A stretch of DNA of 64,000 nucleotides from Poriferisodalis sp965226645 (GCA_965226645.1 CBDDDL010000002.1:372001-436000); one strand, 5' to 3'. Counted from the stretch's first letter, positions 1-10,496 are shown. Numbers and translations are program-made. The notes: generated from the sequence alone by a model not told the origin.

Positions 1-336
1 GTACTCGACTGGGACGGCGGCACGCAGATCGGCAAGTCGCTGGAGACCTTCGTTCACAAGTGGGGTCGCAAAGGCCTCAGCCGGGGCGCCACCGTCGTTA
101 TCTGCTCCGACGGGCTTGACCGCGGCGACCCAGCCGTGCTCGCCGACGCAATGGAACGCCTCAGTCGGCTCTGCCACCGGATCATCTGGATGAACCCACT
201 CGTCGGCGACGACATCGATGTCCCGCCGAGCACGCTCGCCATGTTGGTCGCGGGTCCGTTCATCGACACCCTCGAATCCGGACACGACCTGGCCAGCCTC
301 GAGTCCTTCGCCAAAAAGCTGCCTCACATCGGCTGA
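1..336 (+). CDS. coxE: CoxE-like VWA-domain protein, C-terminal part (5' end outside window)
   Basis: The frame is open from base 1 and ends with TGA at 334-336, giving the last 111 residues of a longer protein. The visible part has the hallmarks of the CoxE/VWA family C-terminus: DWDGGTQIGKSL near the start, then RGATVVICSDGLDRGDP, RIIWMNPL and GHDLASLE. CoxE proteins work with the AAA ATPase CoxD in maturing the Cu/Mo active site of aerobic CO dehydrogenase. coxD would be expected just left of the window. The gene faces the coxMSL operon, so the locus is split into two convergent arms. The family assignment is firm; the exact role is inferred from the neighbouring form I CODH genes. Confidence 0.88.
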   Translation, partial: VLDWDGGTQIGKSLETFVHKWGRKGLSRGATVVICSDGLDRGDPAVLADAMERLSRLCHRIIWMNPLVGDDIDVPPSTLAMLVAGPFIDTLESGHDLASLESFAKKLPHIG

Positions 337-341
337 TCGGT

Positions 342-638
342 ATGAGCAAGTGGAGCGTCTCCATCCAAGCAGAGGGCGATCGGCCCGTCGAACTCAGCGA
401 GGTTGTAGCGCTTGCCGACGCGGTGGCGCCGCTCAGCGGCATCGCATCGGGCGTCGGCGCGATGGCGTACGGCGCTCAGATCGTGATCGAGGCCCAGAAC
501 GCCGACAACGCCGTGGAAGCGGCTATGGAAGCCTTCGCCGATGCAGTCCAGACGGCGAAGCTCCCAGCCTGGCCGATGACCCGAGCAGAAGTCATCGGCC
601 CCGAAGACTCCGACGACGAGTTCGGATTCCCCCAATGA
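342..638 (+). CDS. Small hypothetical protein downstream of coxE
   Basis: This is a 98-residue acidic protein beginning 5 bp after the coxE stop, so it is almost certainly co-transcribed with coxE. It starts with a beta-strand-like stretch (SKWSVSIQAEG), has a central alanine-rich part and a second hydrophobic strand (AQIVIEAQ), followed by a helix and an acidic tail (PEDSDDEFGF). The alternation suggests a small alpha/beta (ferredoxin-like) fold, but this is only a guess from pattern. There is no signal peptide, no membrane segment and no cysteine. I do not recognise the family. Its stop codon TGA at 636-638 overlaps an ATG at 635, which starts a tiny ORF. Confidence 0.7.
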   Translation: MSKWSVSIQAEGDRPVELSEVVALADAVAPLSGIASGVGAMAYGAQIVIEAQNADNAVEAAMEAFADAVQTAKLPAWPMTRAEVIGPEDSDDEFGFPQ

Positions 639-679
639 TTCGGCCGAATGATCCGGCCCAGATGACCCGGCCCACATGA
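635..679 (+). CDS. Candidate 14-codon coupling mini-ORF
   Basis: ATG at 635-637 overlaps the upstream stop (ATGA), and the mini-ORF ends with TGA at 677-679, which in turn overlaps the ATG (676) of the next gene. The segment consists of short imperfect repeats, each starting ATGA-Y and running into CGGCC. It encodes MIRPNDPAQMTRPT. It could be a translational-coupling device or simply a decayed spacer; there is no evidence that the peptide is made. Confidence 0.3.
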   Translation: MIRPNDPAQMTRPT

Positions 680-1143
680 TCCGCCTCGGTTCGCTTGCCG
701 GCTACCCCTTCGAGGGACCCAGGGTGCTCGGCGGCTGGACGCCGCCTGCAATTGCGGCAGTGTTCGCGATCATGTACCGAGCCGACCCCGACGGCAAGCC
801 ATACGACTACGCCGTGCTCGACGTCGACCACGCGGACGACCTGCGTGAGGCCAGGCTGCCGTTCGGCCACCCGCGCTCAAAGTGCTGGGAGCGGCGCGCC
901 AGCAACAAGTGGAACCTCCACATCTGCACCTATGAGGTACCAGGCGGGTTGCGCTCGCATCGCGAACACATCGTCCGCGAGCTGGTCGCCATCTACCGAC
1001 CCGGCTGCGCCCCCGAACAGTTCGACCAGGTCTGGGAGGACGAGTGGATCGGCAGCTACCAGGCCCAAACCGCAGGGCCGCTCACGACCACGCGCGATCC
1101 TGCTGGTGCGACGGGGCGAACCCCTGAGCCGGATGCGAGCTGA
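676..1143 (+). CDS. Hypothetical protein, possibly GIY-YIG-like fold
   Basis: The product has 155 residues and is the last gene of the rightward coxE arm. The core reads IAAVFAIMYRAD, then DYAVLDVDHADDLREARLPFGH, a tryptophan (KCWERR), NLHICTYEVPGG, REHIVRELVAIYRPGC. The order (first strand, strand running into a D/E-L-R loop, His, Trp, later R..I..EL...YRP.C) resembles degenerate GIY-YIG-like proteins, but the catalytic Tyr/Gly positions are not preserved, so nuclease activity is doubtful. The C-terminal 30 residues are low complexity. The resemblance is my inference; otherwise the gene is unrecognised. It converges with the membrane-protein end of the cox operon 10 bp away. Confidence 0.6.
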   Translation: MIRLGSLAGYPFEGPRVLGGWTPPAIAAVFAIMYRADPDGKPYDYAVLDVDHADDLREARLPFGHPRSKCWERRASNKWNLHICTYEVPGGLRSHREHIVRELVAIYRPGCAPEQFDQVWEDEWIGSYQAQTAGPLTTTRDPAGATGRTPEPDAS

Positions 1144-1153
1144 TCGCTGACGG

Positions 1154-1516
1154 CTATTCGGGGCGGTAACCGACGGCGTCGAGGAGCCGGCTGCGGCGCG
1201 TGCCCATCGCGGGTCGGGCCGGCGCAGGCTCGCGAGGTTCTGGGTCGGGCTCATAGGTGGCGCCGGCCACGATGCCTTCGGCCATGCCGTACAGCAGCGG
1301 CAGCGCTCCTGCGATGACGCCGCTGGTGTTGTTGATGCGCTCGACACCAGGCTCGACAGCTTCGGCGTCGGCCTTGATCTTCCACACGATCTGCGAGCAC
1401 TCTTCCAGCAGCCCAGCGATCCGGGTCAGCTGGCCTCCCACGATGAACAGGTAAAAGGCCAACCCGGCAATGAACAGGCCGATCAGGATGACGGAGAGAA
1501 CTACGAGCGTCGTCAT
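1154..1516 (-). CDS. Small single-pass membrane protein, last gene of cox operon
   Basis: This 120-residue protein has an N-terminal membrane helix (about residues 4-26, VLSVILIGLFIAGLAFYLF), then an amphipathic helical stretch with regularly spaced hydrophobics (QLTRIAGLLEECSQIVWKIKADAEAVE) and a Pro/Glu-rich tail ending in RRSRLLDAVGYRPE. Its ATG overlaps the stop of the preceding gene (ATGA at 1513-1516), which shows translational coupling. It is the longest of five consecutive proteins of the same architecture lying after coxG. No catalytic motif is visible. The likely role is structural, in the membrane; this is inferred from position and topology only. Confidence 0.75.
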   Translation of the reverse strand: MTTLVVLSVILIGLFIAGLAFYLFIVGGQLTRIAGLLEECSQIVWKIKADAEAVEPGVERINNTSGVIAGALPLLYGMAEGIVAGATYEPDPEPREPAPARPAMGTRRSRLLDAVGYRPE

Positions 1517-1803
1517 GAGCGCACCTTGTCGAGAACACGGCCTAGGAACAGGTGGTGTTCGAGGCCTTCGGTCAGCACCGCATCGACCCCCTCGGCGGTC
1601 TCCGCGATGAGGGCGGTGTCGCCGGTGTTAGCGGCGGCACGCTCCAGCGTGCCCTTGATGATCTCCACCCGGCGCTCAATCGTGCGCACGAGCAGCACCA
1701 GCATGGTGAGAAGGGCAACGACAGCCACAATCACGACGAAGCCGCCGATGATGACTCCCCACCACAGGTTCTCCTGGGTGTCGGTTAGAGCCAGTAGGTC
1801 CAT
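1513..1803 (-). CDS. Small single-pass membrane protein (cox operon)
   Basis: A short lead (MDLLALTDTQENLWW) is followed in this 96-residue protein by one long hydrophobic helix (GVIIGGFVVIVAVVALLTML, about residues 16-40), then RTIERRVEIIKGTLERAAANTGD and an acidic helical tail ending KVRS. The arginine-rich edge after the helix suggests that the tail is cytoplasmic. It starts 1 bp after the stop of the preceding gene. Architecture and size match its four neighbours, suggesting paralogy even though sequence identity is low. Confidence 0.75.
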   Translation of the reverse strand: MDLLALTDTQENLWWGVIIGGFVVIVAVVALLTMLVLLVRTIERRVEIIKGTLERAAANTGDTALIAETAEGVDAVLTEGLEHHLFLGRVLDKVRS

Positions 1804-1804
1804 C

Positions 1805-2071
1805 TCAGCCTCCTAGCCGGGCCCGACCACGCTTGAGGCCCGCGACGATTGTCGATGCCGCCTCGATCGTGGTGTTCAACTCCGCCAGCGACGCCGTGTT
1901 GGTGACCGCGTCTTCCAGCCCGGCGTTGATCTCCGATGCCCGATTGCCGATCGAACGAGCCAGCATCAGGATCGGCACGACGAGCGCGACCACCGCGATC
2001 ACCACGACGATGCCGATGACGTAGCCGATTGTCCACCCGGTTGTCGACTCTTGAGCGAGTAGCGGTATCAC
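1805..2071 (-). CDS. Small single-pass membrane protein (cox operon)
   Basis: In this 88-residue protein a membrane helix (IGYVIGIVVVIAVVALVVPI, about residues 14-35) is followed by LARSIGNRASEINAGLEDAV and a further helical stretch (LAELNTTIEAASTIVAGLK) ending in a basic tail. The pattern of one membrane helix plus an amphipathic tail with N/T-rich turns is shared with the adjoining genes. There is a 13-bp gap to the upstream gene. No family is recognised; it weakly resembles DUF948-type membrane-anchored coiled-coil proteins. Confidence 0.72.
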   Translation of the reverse strand: MIPLLAQESTTGWTIGYVIGIVVVIAVVALVVPILMLARSIGNRASEINAGLEDAVTNTASLAELNTTIEAASTIVAGLKRGRARLGG

Positions 2072-2084
2072 GGCATTCCCTCCC

Positions 2085-2312
2085 TCAGATCGATTCGCAG
2101 AAGTCCCGCACGGGCTTGAGCGTCGAATTCACCGACGGCAGCACGGTCGGGACTGTCGAGGTCTGGTCGGCGATGACACGAACACCGCCCGCGACCGCCA
2201 CGAGCGTGCTGTGGACCGCCCGCAAGTGGAGGCCCACTCGCAGCAGCCCCACAGCGGCGGCCACGATGATCAGGCCGCCGATGATGACAGTGACCCAGGC
2301 AACAGCAGGCAT
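2085..2312 (-). CDS. Small single-pass membrane protein (cox operon)
   Basis: The smallest member of the series has 75 residues. Its membrane helix is near the N-terminus (VTVIIGGLIIVAAAVGLLRV, residues 7-26), followed by HLRAVHSTLVAVAGGVRVIADQ and a T/S/P-containing tail ending RDFCESI. It is tightly packed in the leftward operon (11 bp after the preceding gene). No enzymatic motif is visible. Confidence 0.7.
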   Translation of the reverse strand: MPAVAWVTVIIGGLIIVAAAVGLLRVGLHLRAVHSTLVAVAGGVRVIADQTSTVPTVLPSVNSTLKPVRDFCESI

Positions 2313-2323
2313 CAGAACTCCCT

Positions 2324-2575
2324 TCAGCCCAAGAGCTTCCCGACCGAACCGGCGTAGCGCACCGCACCGTCCGCTACCTCTTCGATCGTCTCGTCAGTCG
2401 TTGCAAGCAGATCGCGCGTGGTGTCGAGTTCTCCGATGACCGCCACGCCCGCAGTCAGGATCTCGTCGCTGGCTTTGCGGATCCGCTCTATGGCAGCCAG
2501 TACCCGGTTCAGCAGTGCGACTGCCACCGGCACTACCACGAGCAGCAGGATGAGGTTTCCAATCCACCAGAGCAC
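2324..2575 (-). CDS. Small single-pass membrane protein, first of five after coxG (GTG start)
   Basis: The reading frame extends upstream into coxG, but the convincing start is GTG at 2575. It is preceded at good spacing by a perfect Shine-Dalgarno GAGGAGG (reverse strand, around 2581-2587) and lies 10 bp after the coxG stop. The 83-residue product begins VLWWIGNLILLLVVVPVAVALL, a membrane helix, followed by NRVLAAIERIRKASDEILTAG and a long helical tail (LDTTRDLLATTDETIEEVADGAV) that could form a coiled coil. It heads a five-gene run of like proteins co-transcribed with coxMSL. Function unknown; a membrane platform for the CODH is a reasonable inference. Confidence 0.75.
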   Translation of the reverse strand: MLWWIGNLILLLVVVPVAVALLNRVLAAIERIRKASDEILTAGVAVIGELDTTRDLLATTDETIEEVADGAVRYAGSVGKLLG

Positions 2576-2585
2576 AACAGCCTCC

Positions 2586-3170
2586 TCAGACGGCCTCGGG
2601 GCGGTAAGGCAGGACGAAGCGACGAACCACGCGCGCGAGCCCCATTTGCGCGGCGCGCACACCGATGGCAACGCCGCCGGCGGCTTGGGCTTGGCTGACC
2701 TGGCCGGGGTCACGGCCCGCCGCGATAGCAGCCAGTCGGTTCTGCACGTTGGCGGCAAAATCGTTCAGCAGCACTGCGGTGATGTCGCTCGCGAGGCCAC
2801 GCCCAAATTGCGCGGCCGCCCCGGAGAGCTGCAGGTCCATGGCGACGTCGACGGTGGTGCCGTCCGGAGCCGGGGCGAGGCTTGCGTCGAGCGTGAGCGT
2901 GGCTTCGCCCCGGCCCTTGCGATCGCTGCCGCTGGCAGCAACGGTGATCGTGCGGGCCTGCGCGTCGCGGTGGGTGATCTCGGCACCGCCGTCGAAGTCC
3001 AGCTTGATCGGACCGAGACCGATGGACACCGTGCCGCCGTAGCGGTCGTCTCCCAGCTCGGTGGTCAGCTCTGTGCCGGGCAGGCACGCGGCAACCTGCG
3101 GGACGTCACCGAAGAAGTCCCACACAACCTCCAGCGGCTGAGCGACCCCGAACTGATTGGTGATCTGCAT
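2586..3170 (-). CDS. coxG: CoxG-like SRPBCC-domain protein
   Basis: This 194-residue protein of the CoxG/SRPBCC family is recognisable by FGVAQPLEVVWDFFGDVPQVAACLPG at the start, YGGTVSIGLGPIKLDFDG in the middle and DVAMDLQLSGAAAQFGRGL towards the end of the fold. The helix-grip pocket binds a hydrophobic ligand. CoxG proteins have been implicated in attaching CO dehydrogenase to the membrane and coupling it to quinone. The last about 45 residues (after AANVQNRLAA) are a helical extension ending in basic residues. The start ATG overlaps the last base of the xdhC-like gene, so translation is coupled. The next gene downstream is the first of the five small membrane proteins. Confidence 0.9.
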   Translation of the reverse strand: MQITNQFGVAQPLEVVWDFFGDVPQVAACLPGTELTTELGDDRYGGTVSIGLGPIKLDFDGGAEITHRDAQARTITVAASGSDRKGRGEATLTLDASLAPAPDGTTVDVAMDLQLSGAAAQFGRGLASDITAVLLNDFAANVQNRLAAIAAGRDPGQVSQAQAAGGVAIGVRAAQMGLARVVRRFVLPYRPEAV

Positions 3171-4110
3171 CAGGCGACTCCCTGTTCACGCGCATAGGCC
3201 GTCCGGCACCCTGCGCAGCAGAAGTAGAAGACCTCGTCTCCCACCTGCAGCGAGACAGCAGCCGGATCGATCTGGACCGCCATGCCGCAGACGGGGTCGA
3301 TCGCCGTCGGGGTCGTGGACGCTTGGGTGGTGACCACCGCAGCAAACGCACCCTGTGCTCGCAACTGCACCAGCTCGGCCAGGATCGACACTGCGACCTC
3401 TTTGTGAGAGGTGCGGCCGAGATCCAGTCCTGCCGGGACGCGTAAGGCGTTGAGTTCGGCTTGGTCGGCCCCCTGAGCAACGAGCAGCGCACGCACGCTG
3501 TCTCCCCTGCGGCTGGACGCGACGAGGCCCACATACGCCGGAGCTGCCTTGAGCGCGGCCCCCAGCACGTCTTCATCGCCGTGTCCTTGGGTGGCGACGA
3601 CCACGATCGACTGCGGTGTGAGCAAACCCTCGCTGAACTCGGAGCCGGTGACCAGCTCGACTCGCCAGTCGAGTTGACTGGCGAGCACCGACAGGGTCGT
3701 CGCCATCGGCGAGCTTCCGACGATCACCAGGTGAGGTAGGGCCACGACGGGCTCCAGATAGATCTGCAGGGCGCCTTCGCTCTGGCACGACATGGCCACC
3801 GCGGTCGTGCCTTCCCGAAGTTCACCGAAACGATCGCTCGCGCCGAGCGCCAGCAACCGCGGCGTCCCGGCTTCAAGCGTTGCCATGGCCTCCCGGATGA
3901 ACACCGGCTCAGCGCACGCGCCGCCGATCCAGCCGTAGATCTCGCCCGAGGCCGTGTAGATGGCACGAGATCCCTGCTGCCCCGAGGTCGGGGCTTCGCG
4001 CCAGACAACCGTTGCCAGCACGAATGCCTCACCGCTGCGTGCAAGTTCGATGGCCTGTTCCAGGACGCCCCAGCCTTCTACGGCCCCGTGCTCGGCAATC
4101 ACAGGTTCGC

Positions 4111-4114
<4 letters not shown>
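3170..4114 (-). CDS. XdhC/CoxF-family maturation factor with C-terminal YHS domain
   Basis: The first about 260 of 314 residues are an XdhC/CoxI-type protein. The N-terminal part has EAFVLATVVWREAPTSGQQGSRA and GWIGGACAEPV, the conserved Cys-containing loop that binds the sulfurated molybdenum cofactor. The second part has LVIVGSSPMATTL, a Rossmann-like fold, and YVGLVASSRRG. The C-terminal about 45 residues form a YHS domain: DPVCGMAVQ ... FYFCCAGCRTAY, a small metal-binding module with paired cysteines. XdhC-type proteins insert sulfurated Mo-cofactor into molybdenum hydroxylases; the YHS part may handle the copper of CODH (inference). The gene overlaps coxL by 4 bp (ATGA) and coxG by 1 bp. 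Confidence 0.85.
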
Positions 4115-6492
<2,378 letters not shown>

Positions 6493-6493
6493 C

Positions 6494-7081
<588 letters not shown>

Positions 7082-7082
7082 G

Positions 7083-7958
7083 TCAGGCCGCCTTCTGTCC
7101 AGACCGCTGTATTTGCGCCCCGATGCGTCTCACGAATGTCGCGACGACGTGGCGCTTGTAGTCGGCGCTTCCCCGGTGGTCGGAGCGGGGTTGGGCCGCT
7201 TCGGCGGCGAGCTGAGCCGCCGCGTCGACGGCGTCGCTGTCGAGCGCCGTACCGACCAAAGCCGCCGCCGCGTCGGAAGCGTTGATGGTGGCAGGCCCGA
7301 CGCCGGTCAGCCCGATTCCCGCCCGGGCGATGCTGTCGCCTGACATCTCCACCGAGACCGCCACGCCGACGGTGGCGAAGTCGCCGACACGGCGTTCAAG
7401 CTTGAGGTAACCGCCAGCCCTGGTCCCGCGCGCCGCGGGCACCACTGCCTCGACGGCGATCTCGTCGGGGGCGAGCACCGTCTGGAACGGACCGTCGATG
7501 AAGTCGTTGACCGGAATGATCCGCTGCCCGTTCGGGCCTTGGGCCACGATGGCGCCCTCCAGCGAGACCATCACCGAAGCCCAGTCGCCCTGCGGGTCGG
7601 CGTGGCAGACCGAACCGACCAACGTCCCTCGTGTGCGCACGAGCGGGTCGGCTACGACGGGCGCCGCCGCAGCGATCGTGGGTTGATGATCGCCGAGCGT
7701 TGCCGATTTCTCGAGATCGGCGTGACGGCACAGCGCGCCGATGCGATAGGTGCCATCGGCATCGGCCCGGTGGTAGTCGAGACCACTGATGCCGTTGATG
7801 TCGACGAGCATCGCCGGGGCGGCGAACCGCAGCTTCATCATCGGGATGAGGCTCTGGCCGCCCGCGAGGATCTTCGCCTCGCCATCAGCAGCGGCGAGCA
7901 GGGCTATGGCCTCGGCGAGTGTCGAGGGGGCTTCGTAGCGGAAGCGGGATGGATACAT
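7083..7958 (-). CDS. coxM: Carbon monoxide dehydrogenase medium (FAD) subunit
   Basis: This 291-residue FAD-binding subunit of the molybdopterin dehydrogenase/CoxM family has FRYEAPSTLAEAIALL, then AGGQSLIPMMKLR (FAD pyrophosphate loop), and TRGTLVGSVCHADPQGDW (the second FAD motif, commonly TIGGNLAHADP in relatives). It ends with the CODH flavoprotein C-terminal domain (SDHRGSADYKRHV). It receives electrons from the CoxS clusters and passes them on, for CODH to the quinone pool. It is the first subunit gene of the operon, 3 bp after a small leader gene. Confidence 0.94.
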   Translation of the reverse strand: MYPSRFRYEAPSTLAEAIALLAAADGEAKILAGGQSLIPMMKLRFAAPAMLVDINGISGLDYHRADADGTYRIGALCRHADLEKSATLGDHQPTIAAAAPVVADPLVRTRGTLVGSVCHADPQGDWASVMVSLEGAIVAQGPNGQRIIPVNDFIDGPFQTVLAPDEIAVEAVVPAARGTRAGGYLKLERRVGDFATVGVAVSVEMSGDSIARAGIGLTGVGPATINASDAAAALVGTALDSDAVDAAAQLAAEAAQPRSDHRGSADYKRHVVATFVRRIGAQIQRSGQKAA

Positions 7959-7961
7959 ACC

Positions 7962-8216
7962 TCAGCCCCCTGTTGCCTGCCCACCAGGTCCCTGCGGATC
8001 CGGCACAGCTCGCGGCATCGCGTCGGCATCGGGATCGGGACGTTGCTCCTGGTGCGGCGGCCAAGGCCCTTGGACCGGCTGGCCGGCGACTTTGAGATAG
8101 TCGACAATTTGCGGCCACGCCCAGATCGTCGGGCTGGTGCCTTCTTTGGGCGCGTGCTCGATGACCTCGTACAGCCTCGGGTTGCCAGCACTATGGCCTG
8201 ATGACTCGATCGGCAT
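7962..8216 (-). CDS. Small leader protein of the cox operon, unknown function
   Basis: The ATG at 8216 is preceded by a purine-rich GGGGAAGGGAAG on the reverse strand, so I choose it over an upstream in-frame extension to 8372. The 84-residue product has a folded-looking first half (NPRLYEVIEHAPKEG, then IWAWPQIVDYLKVAGQPVQG) and a Pro/Gln/Asp-rich disordered second half. It has no cysteines, signal peptide or membrane helix. Being the first gene of the coxMSL transcription unit (coxM begins 3 bp later), it probably has a CODH-related role, but I do not recognise it. Confidence 0.65.
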   Translation of the reverse strand: MPIESSGHSAGNPRLYEVIEHAPKEGTSPTIWAWPQIVDYLKVAGQPVQGPWPPHQEQRPDPDADAMPRAVPDPQGPGGQATGG

Positions 8217-8365
8217 TGACTTCCCTTCCCCCGGAGATCCGGCCGTGTCTTTGCAGCATTGCGAACTTACCACCCCTGCTCCGGACGCTCCGAACGAGCC
8301 CATATGGGCAACCGCCGGCAGAGCCCGCGCTCGGGCACGCGCGGACGGCCGCCATACTCGCGGGC

Positions 8366-8869
8366 ATGACACTCGGCATCGGCGCTTCCCTGGTGGCGGC
8401 GAGCATCAATTCCGGCTGGTACCAGGCGGTGCTGGTCGTTCATCTGATCGGCGCGGTGGTGGGATTCGGAGGAAGCGCGCTGGGCACGGTGATGCTGCGC
8501 CGGGCATGGGCGGAGGGTCCCGACGCTGCGGCCGCGGTCCGGCGGGCATTTGAGTTCGCATCGAACCGCATTACCGACGTGGCGGCCTATCTGGCCGGCA
8601 TCGCCGGTGTCATGGCGGTCATCATCGGACCGTGGGACTTCCGTCAGGACTGGGTGACGATCGCATTCGTCTTGTACTTCGCCTGGGCAGCTATCGCCCA
8701 CGGAGCGCTGCGTCCGACCGGAGCGAAGCTGGCCGAAGCCATGGACGCAGGTCCCGAGCGGGCCGCGGATGCCGAGCGGTTGCGGCGTCGGGCCGAGCTG
8801 TGGGCCATGGCGAGCAACCTGGTGATCGTCGCCGCCATCGCCGTGATGGTGACCAAACCCAGCTTCTAG
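8366..8869 (+). CDS. DUF2269-like integral membrane protein
   Basis: The protein has about 167 residues from the ATG at 8366. There are four predicted membrane helices: LGIGASLVAA / YQAVLVVHLIGAVVGFGGSALGTV, then VAAYLAGIAGVMAVIIG, TIAFVLYFAWAAIAHGAL and LVIVAAIAVMVTK near the C-terminus. The early His in VVHLIGAVVGFGG and the later His near AIAHGA fit the DUF2269 type of predicted membrane proteins. A frame extension upstream to 8201 runs into the divergent cox promoter and is not convincing. The last about 30 codons are duplicated, nearly identical, at 11697-11792, which shows that the gene took part in a local duplication. Confidence 0.7.
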   Translation: MTLGIGASLVAASINSGWYQAVLVVHLIGAVVGFGGSALGTVMLRRAWAEGPDAAAAVRRAFEFASNRITDVAAYLAGIAGVMAVIIGPWDFRQDWVTIAFVLYFAWAAIAHGALRPTGAKLAEAMDAGPERAADAERLRRRAELWAMASNLVIVAAIAVMVTKPSF

Positions 8870-8986
8870 CCATGCATATTCACGCGGCCCCGACCAAGCT
8901 CACCTTTGTCGGACTCGGCGGATTCGCTGCCCTCAGCCGGTCATGCGCGCCAGTGTCCGTGCATATGGGACGCCCAATTTTCGACA

Positions 8987-10222
8987 TTATGCGGGGCACC
9001 CCGGCTCAAGGTGATTGCCGCAGCCCGAGAGTTGATTCAACTCGGCATCGTCGAAGCCCCAGCACTGCAGTCCGCCATCGAAACGAATTCCGCACGCGTG
9101 ATAGTCGGTGGCTGAAACGCGGACGAAACTGCCCTCAGGCGGCGTATACGTCGGCGAGTTGAGGAGCGGAGACCTGTCGGGCGAGTAGTCCTCATATGAC
9201 GACCGGAACCAGCAATCAACGGACAGGTTGGTCCGGATACCGCAGATCGTGCCGCCGATTCCCATCGAGATCTGCATGTACTCAACCTTTGGAGCGTGGA
9301 TCACTTGGTATTCGACAGCCCAGGATCCCGACGGCCGCGTCCAACATTCCAACGTGCCCTGCCCCATCGCACCACAGGAGAGCCTGCCGAAGGCCGACAC
9401 TGCGAAGCGCTGCGCATACGACGCGCCTGCCTGTTCGGGCGCTCGAGACAGCGCAATGGTTCCCCGGTATCCCTCTGGGTAGCTGTCGCGGAAATCCTCG
9501 GGGCGGCGGATCGCGCTCCTGTCGGTGGTCCAGCAGTGCACTTGGCCGTTGGGATCAAGTGCGCAGTTGGAGCCCAGCAGCGCGACGAACTGAAGGTCGG
9601 TGATCTCCGCCGTGAGCTTCAGGGCAAAACTTCCCCAACACATCGGCAGTCCGTCGACCCTCAGGGCGCACGACCATCCGGTCTGCCGAGCGGGCCCCAC
9701 GTAGTCGTGGTCGTCACCGACGGTGTTGTCGGTGAATTCACCCTCTGGCGGATCCGTCTGGCCATGTGCATTGTTCCCCCAGCACGCCACAGACCGATCC
9801 GCGCGCAACGCGCATCCGTGCGTCCGCGACAATGCCACCTGGGTGAACGTGCCTGAAGGCAACTGGACATCCTGCTGCCCCCAATCCGGCATCCGCGGTT
9901 CTCCCCAGCAGACCAAGACGCCATCAACCCGCACGGCGCAGGCGCCCAAGGCCATGCCATGGTGTCCCCGCCAGATCTCGACATCGACGAACTTGCCTTC
10001 GGGTGCACCGAGACGGCCGATGCCCTCGAACTTGACCGCGGGACCGCCAGCGGCGTCGCTCTCAAGGGTGAGCATCGGCGCATCGGTAAGCGGAGCATCC
10101 GGGGTACTCGCACCAACGCCCAGCAACACTGCGGCCCAGAACGTCCACAACGCCACCGGGCGAACCGCCGAACGGGCAGCACGCTTCCATCTCTTTGCCA
10201 GCGAGAACTCTCGTACTTTCAT
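8987..10222 (-). CDS. Secreted or anchored RCC1-repeat-like protein with CW-type cysteine pairs
   Basis: The protein has about 411 residues from the ATG at 10222; a TTG at 10255 is possible. A basic N-terminus and a hydrophobic helix (PVALWTFWAAVLLGVGAS) indicate a signal peptide or anchor. The rest is a repeat protein: at least seven units contain C-x(7-9)-C-W, such as CAVRVDGVLVCWG, CALRADRSVACWG, CALRVDGLPMCWG, CALDPNGQVHCW, CGIRTNLSVDCW and CGIRFDGGLQCWG. This is the pattern of bacterial RCC1/beta-propeller repeats; the paired Cys probably form disulfides outside the cell. The role could be adhesion or binding at the surface. The gene sits between the two halves of a duplicated gene pair, so it may be an insertion. 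Confidence 0.8.
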   Translation of the reverse strand: MKVREFSLAKRWKRAARSAVRPVALWTFWAAVLLGVGASTPDAPLTDAPMLTLESDAAGGPAVKFEGIGRLGAPEGKFVDVEIWRGHHGMALGACAVRVDGVLVCWGEPRMPDWGQQDVQLPSGTFTQVALSRTHGCALRADRSVACWGNNAHGQTDPPEGEFTDNTVGDDHDYVGPARQTGWSCALRVDGLPMCWGSFALKLTAEITDLQFVALLGSNCALDPNGQVHCWTTDRSAIRRPEDFRDSYPEGYRGTIALSRAPEQAGASYAQRFAVSAFGRLSCGAMGQGTLECWTRPSGSWAVEYQVIHAPKVEYMQISMGIGGTICGIRTNLSVDCWFRSSYEDYSPDRSPLLNSPTYTPPEGSFVRVSATDYHACGIRFDGGLQCWGFDDAELNQLSGCGNHLEPGCPA

Positions 10223-10496
10223 GCTGCGACGACCACACGGGTAAGGGCACCCCAAGGCAGAGCATCAGCCCAGGCGGGTGTCTCACCTTCGCCCCAACAA
10301 CCCCATGGGGCGAATGGCGTCCATCGCAGCCTTTGAGTCTCCCAATTCGAGCAAGCCTGTCATCAAGCATCGCGCCGGGCGTAGCGCGACACATTGAATT
10401 TCGATGGCAATCCCATGACATCCAAGGGAACAACAAATCTCCAAGCCGCGGACGCGATCAGGCGCTTGTGCACACCGCCGCGTAGCGTCGGCGCGC

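Noticed and set aside
2576..2758. Longer start for the first small membrane protein
   Set aside because: The extension lies inside coxG in another frame; GTG 2575 has a perfect ribosome binding site right before it.
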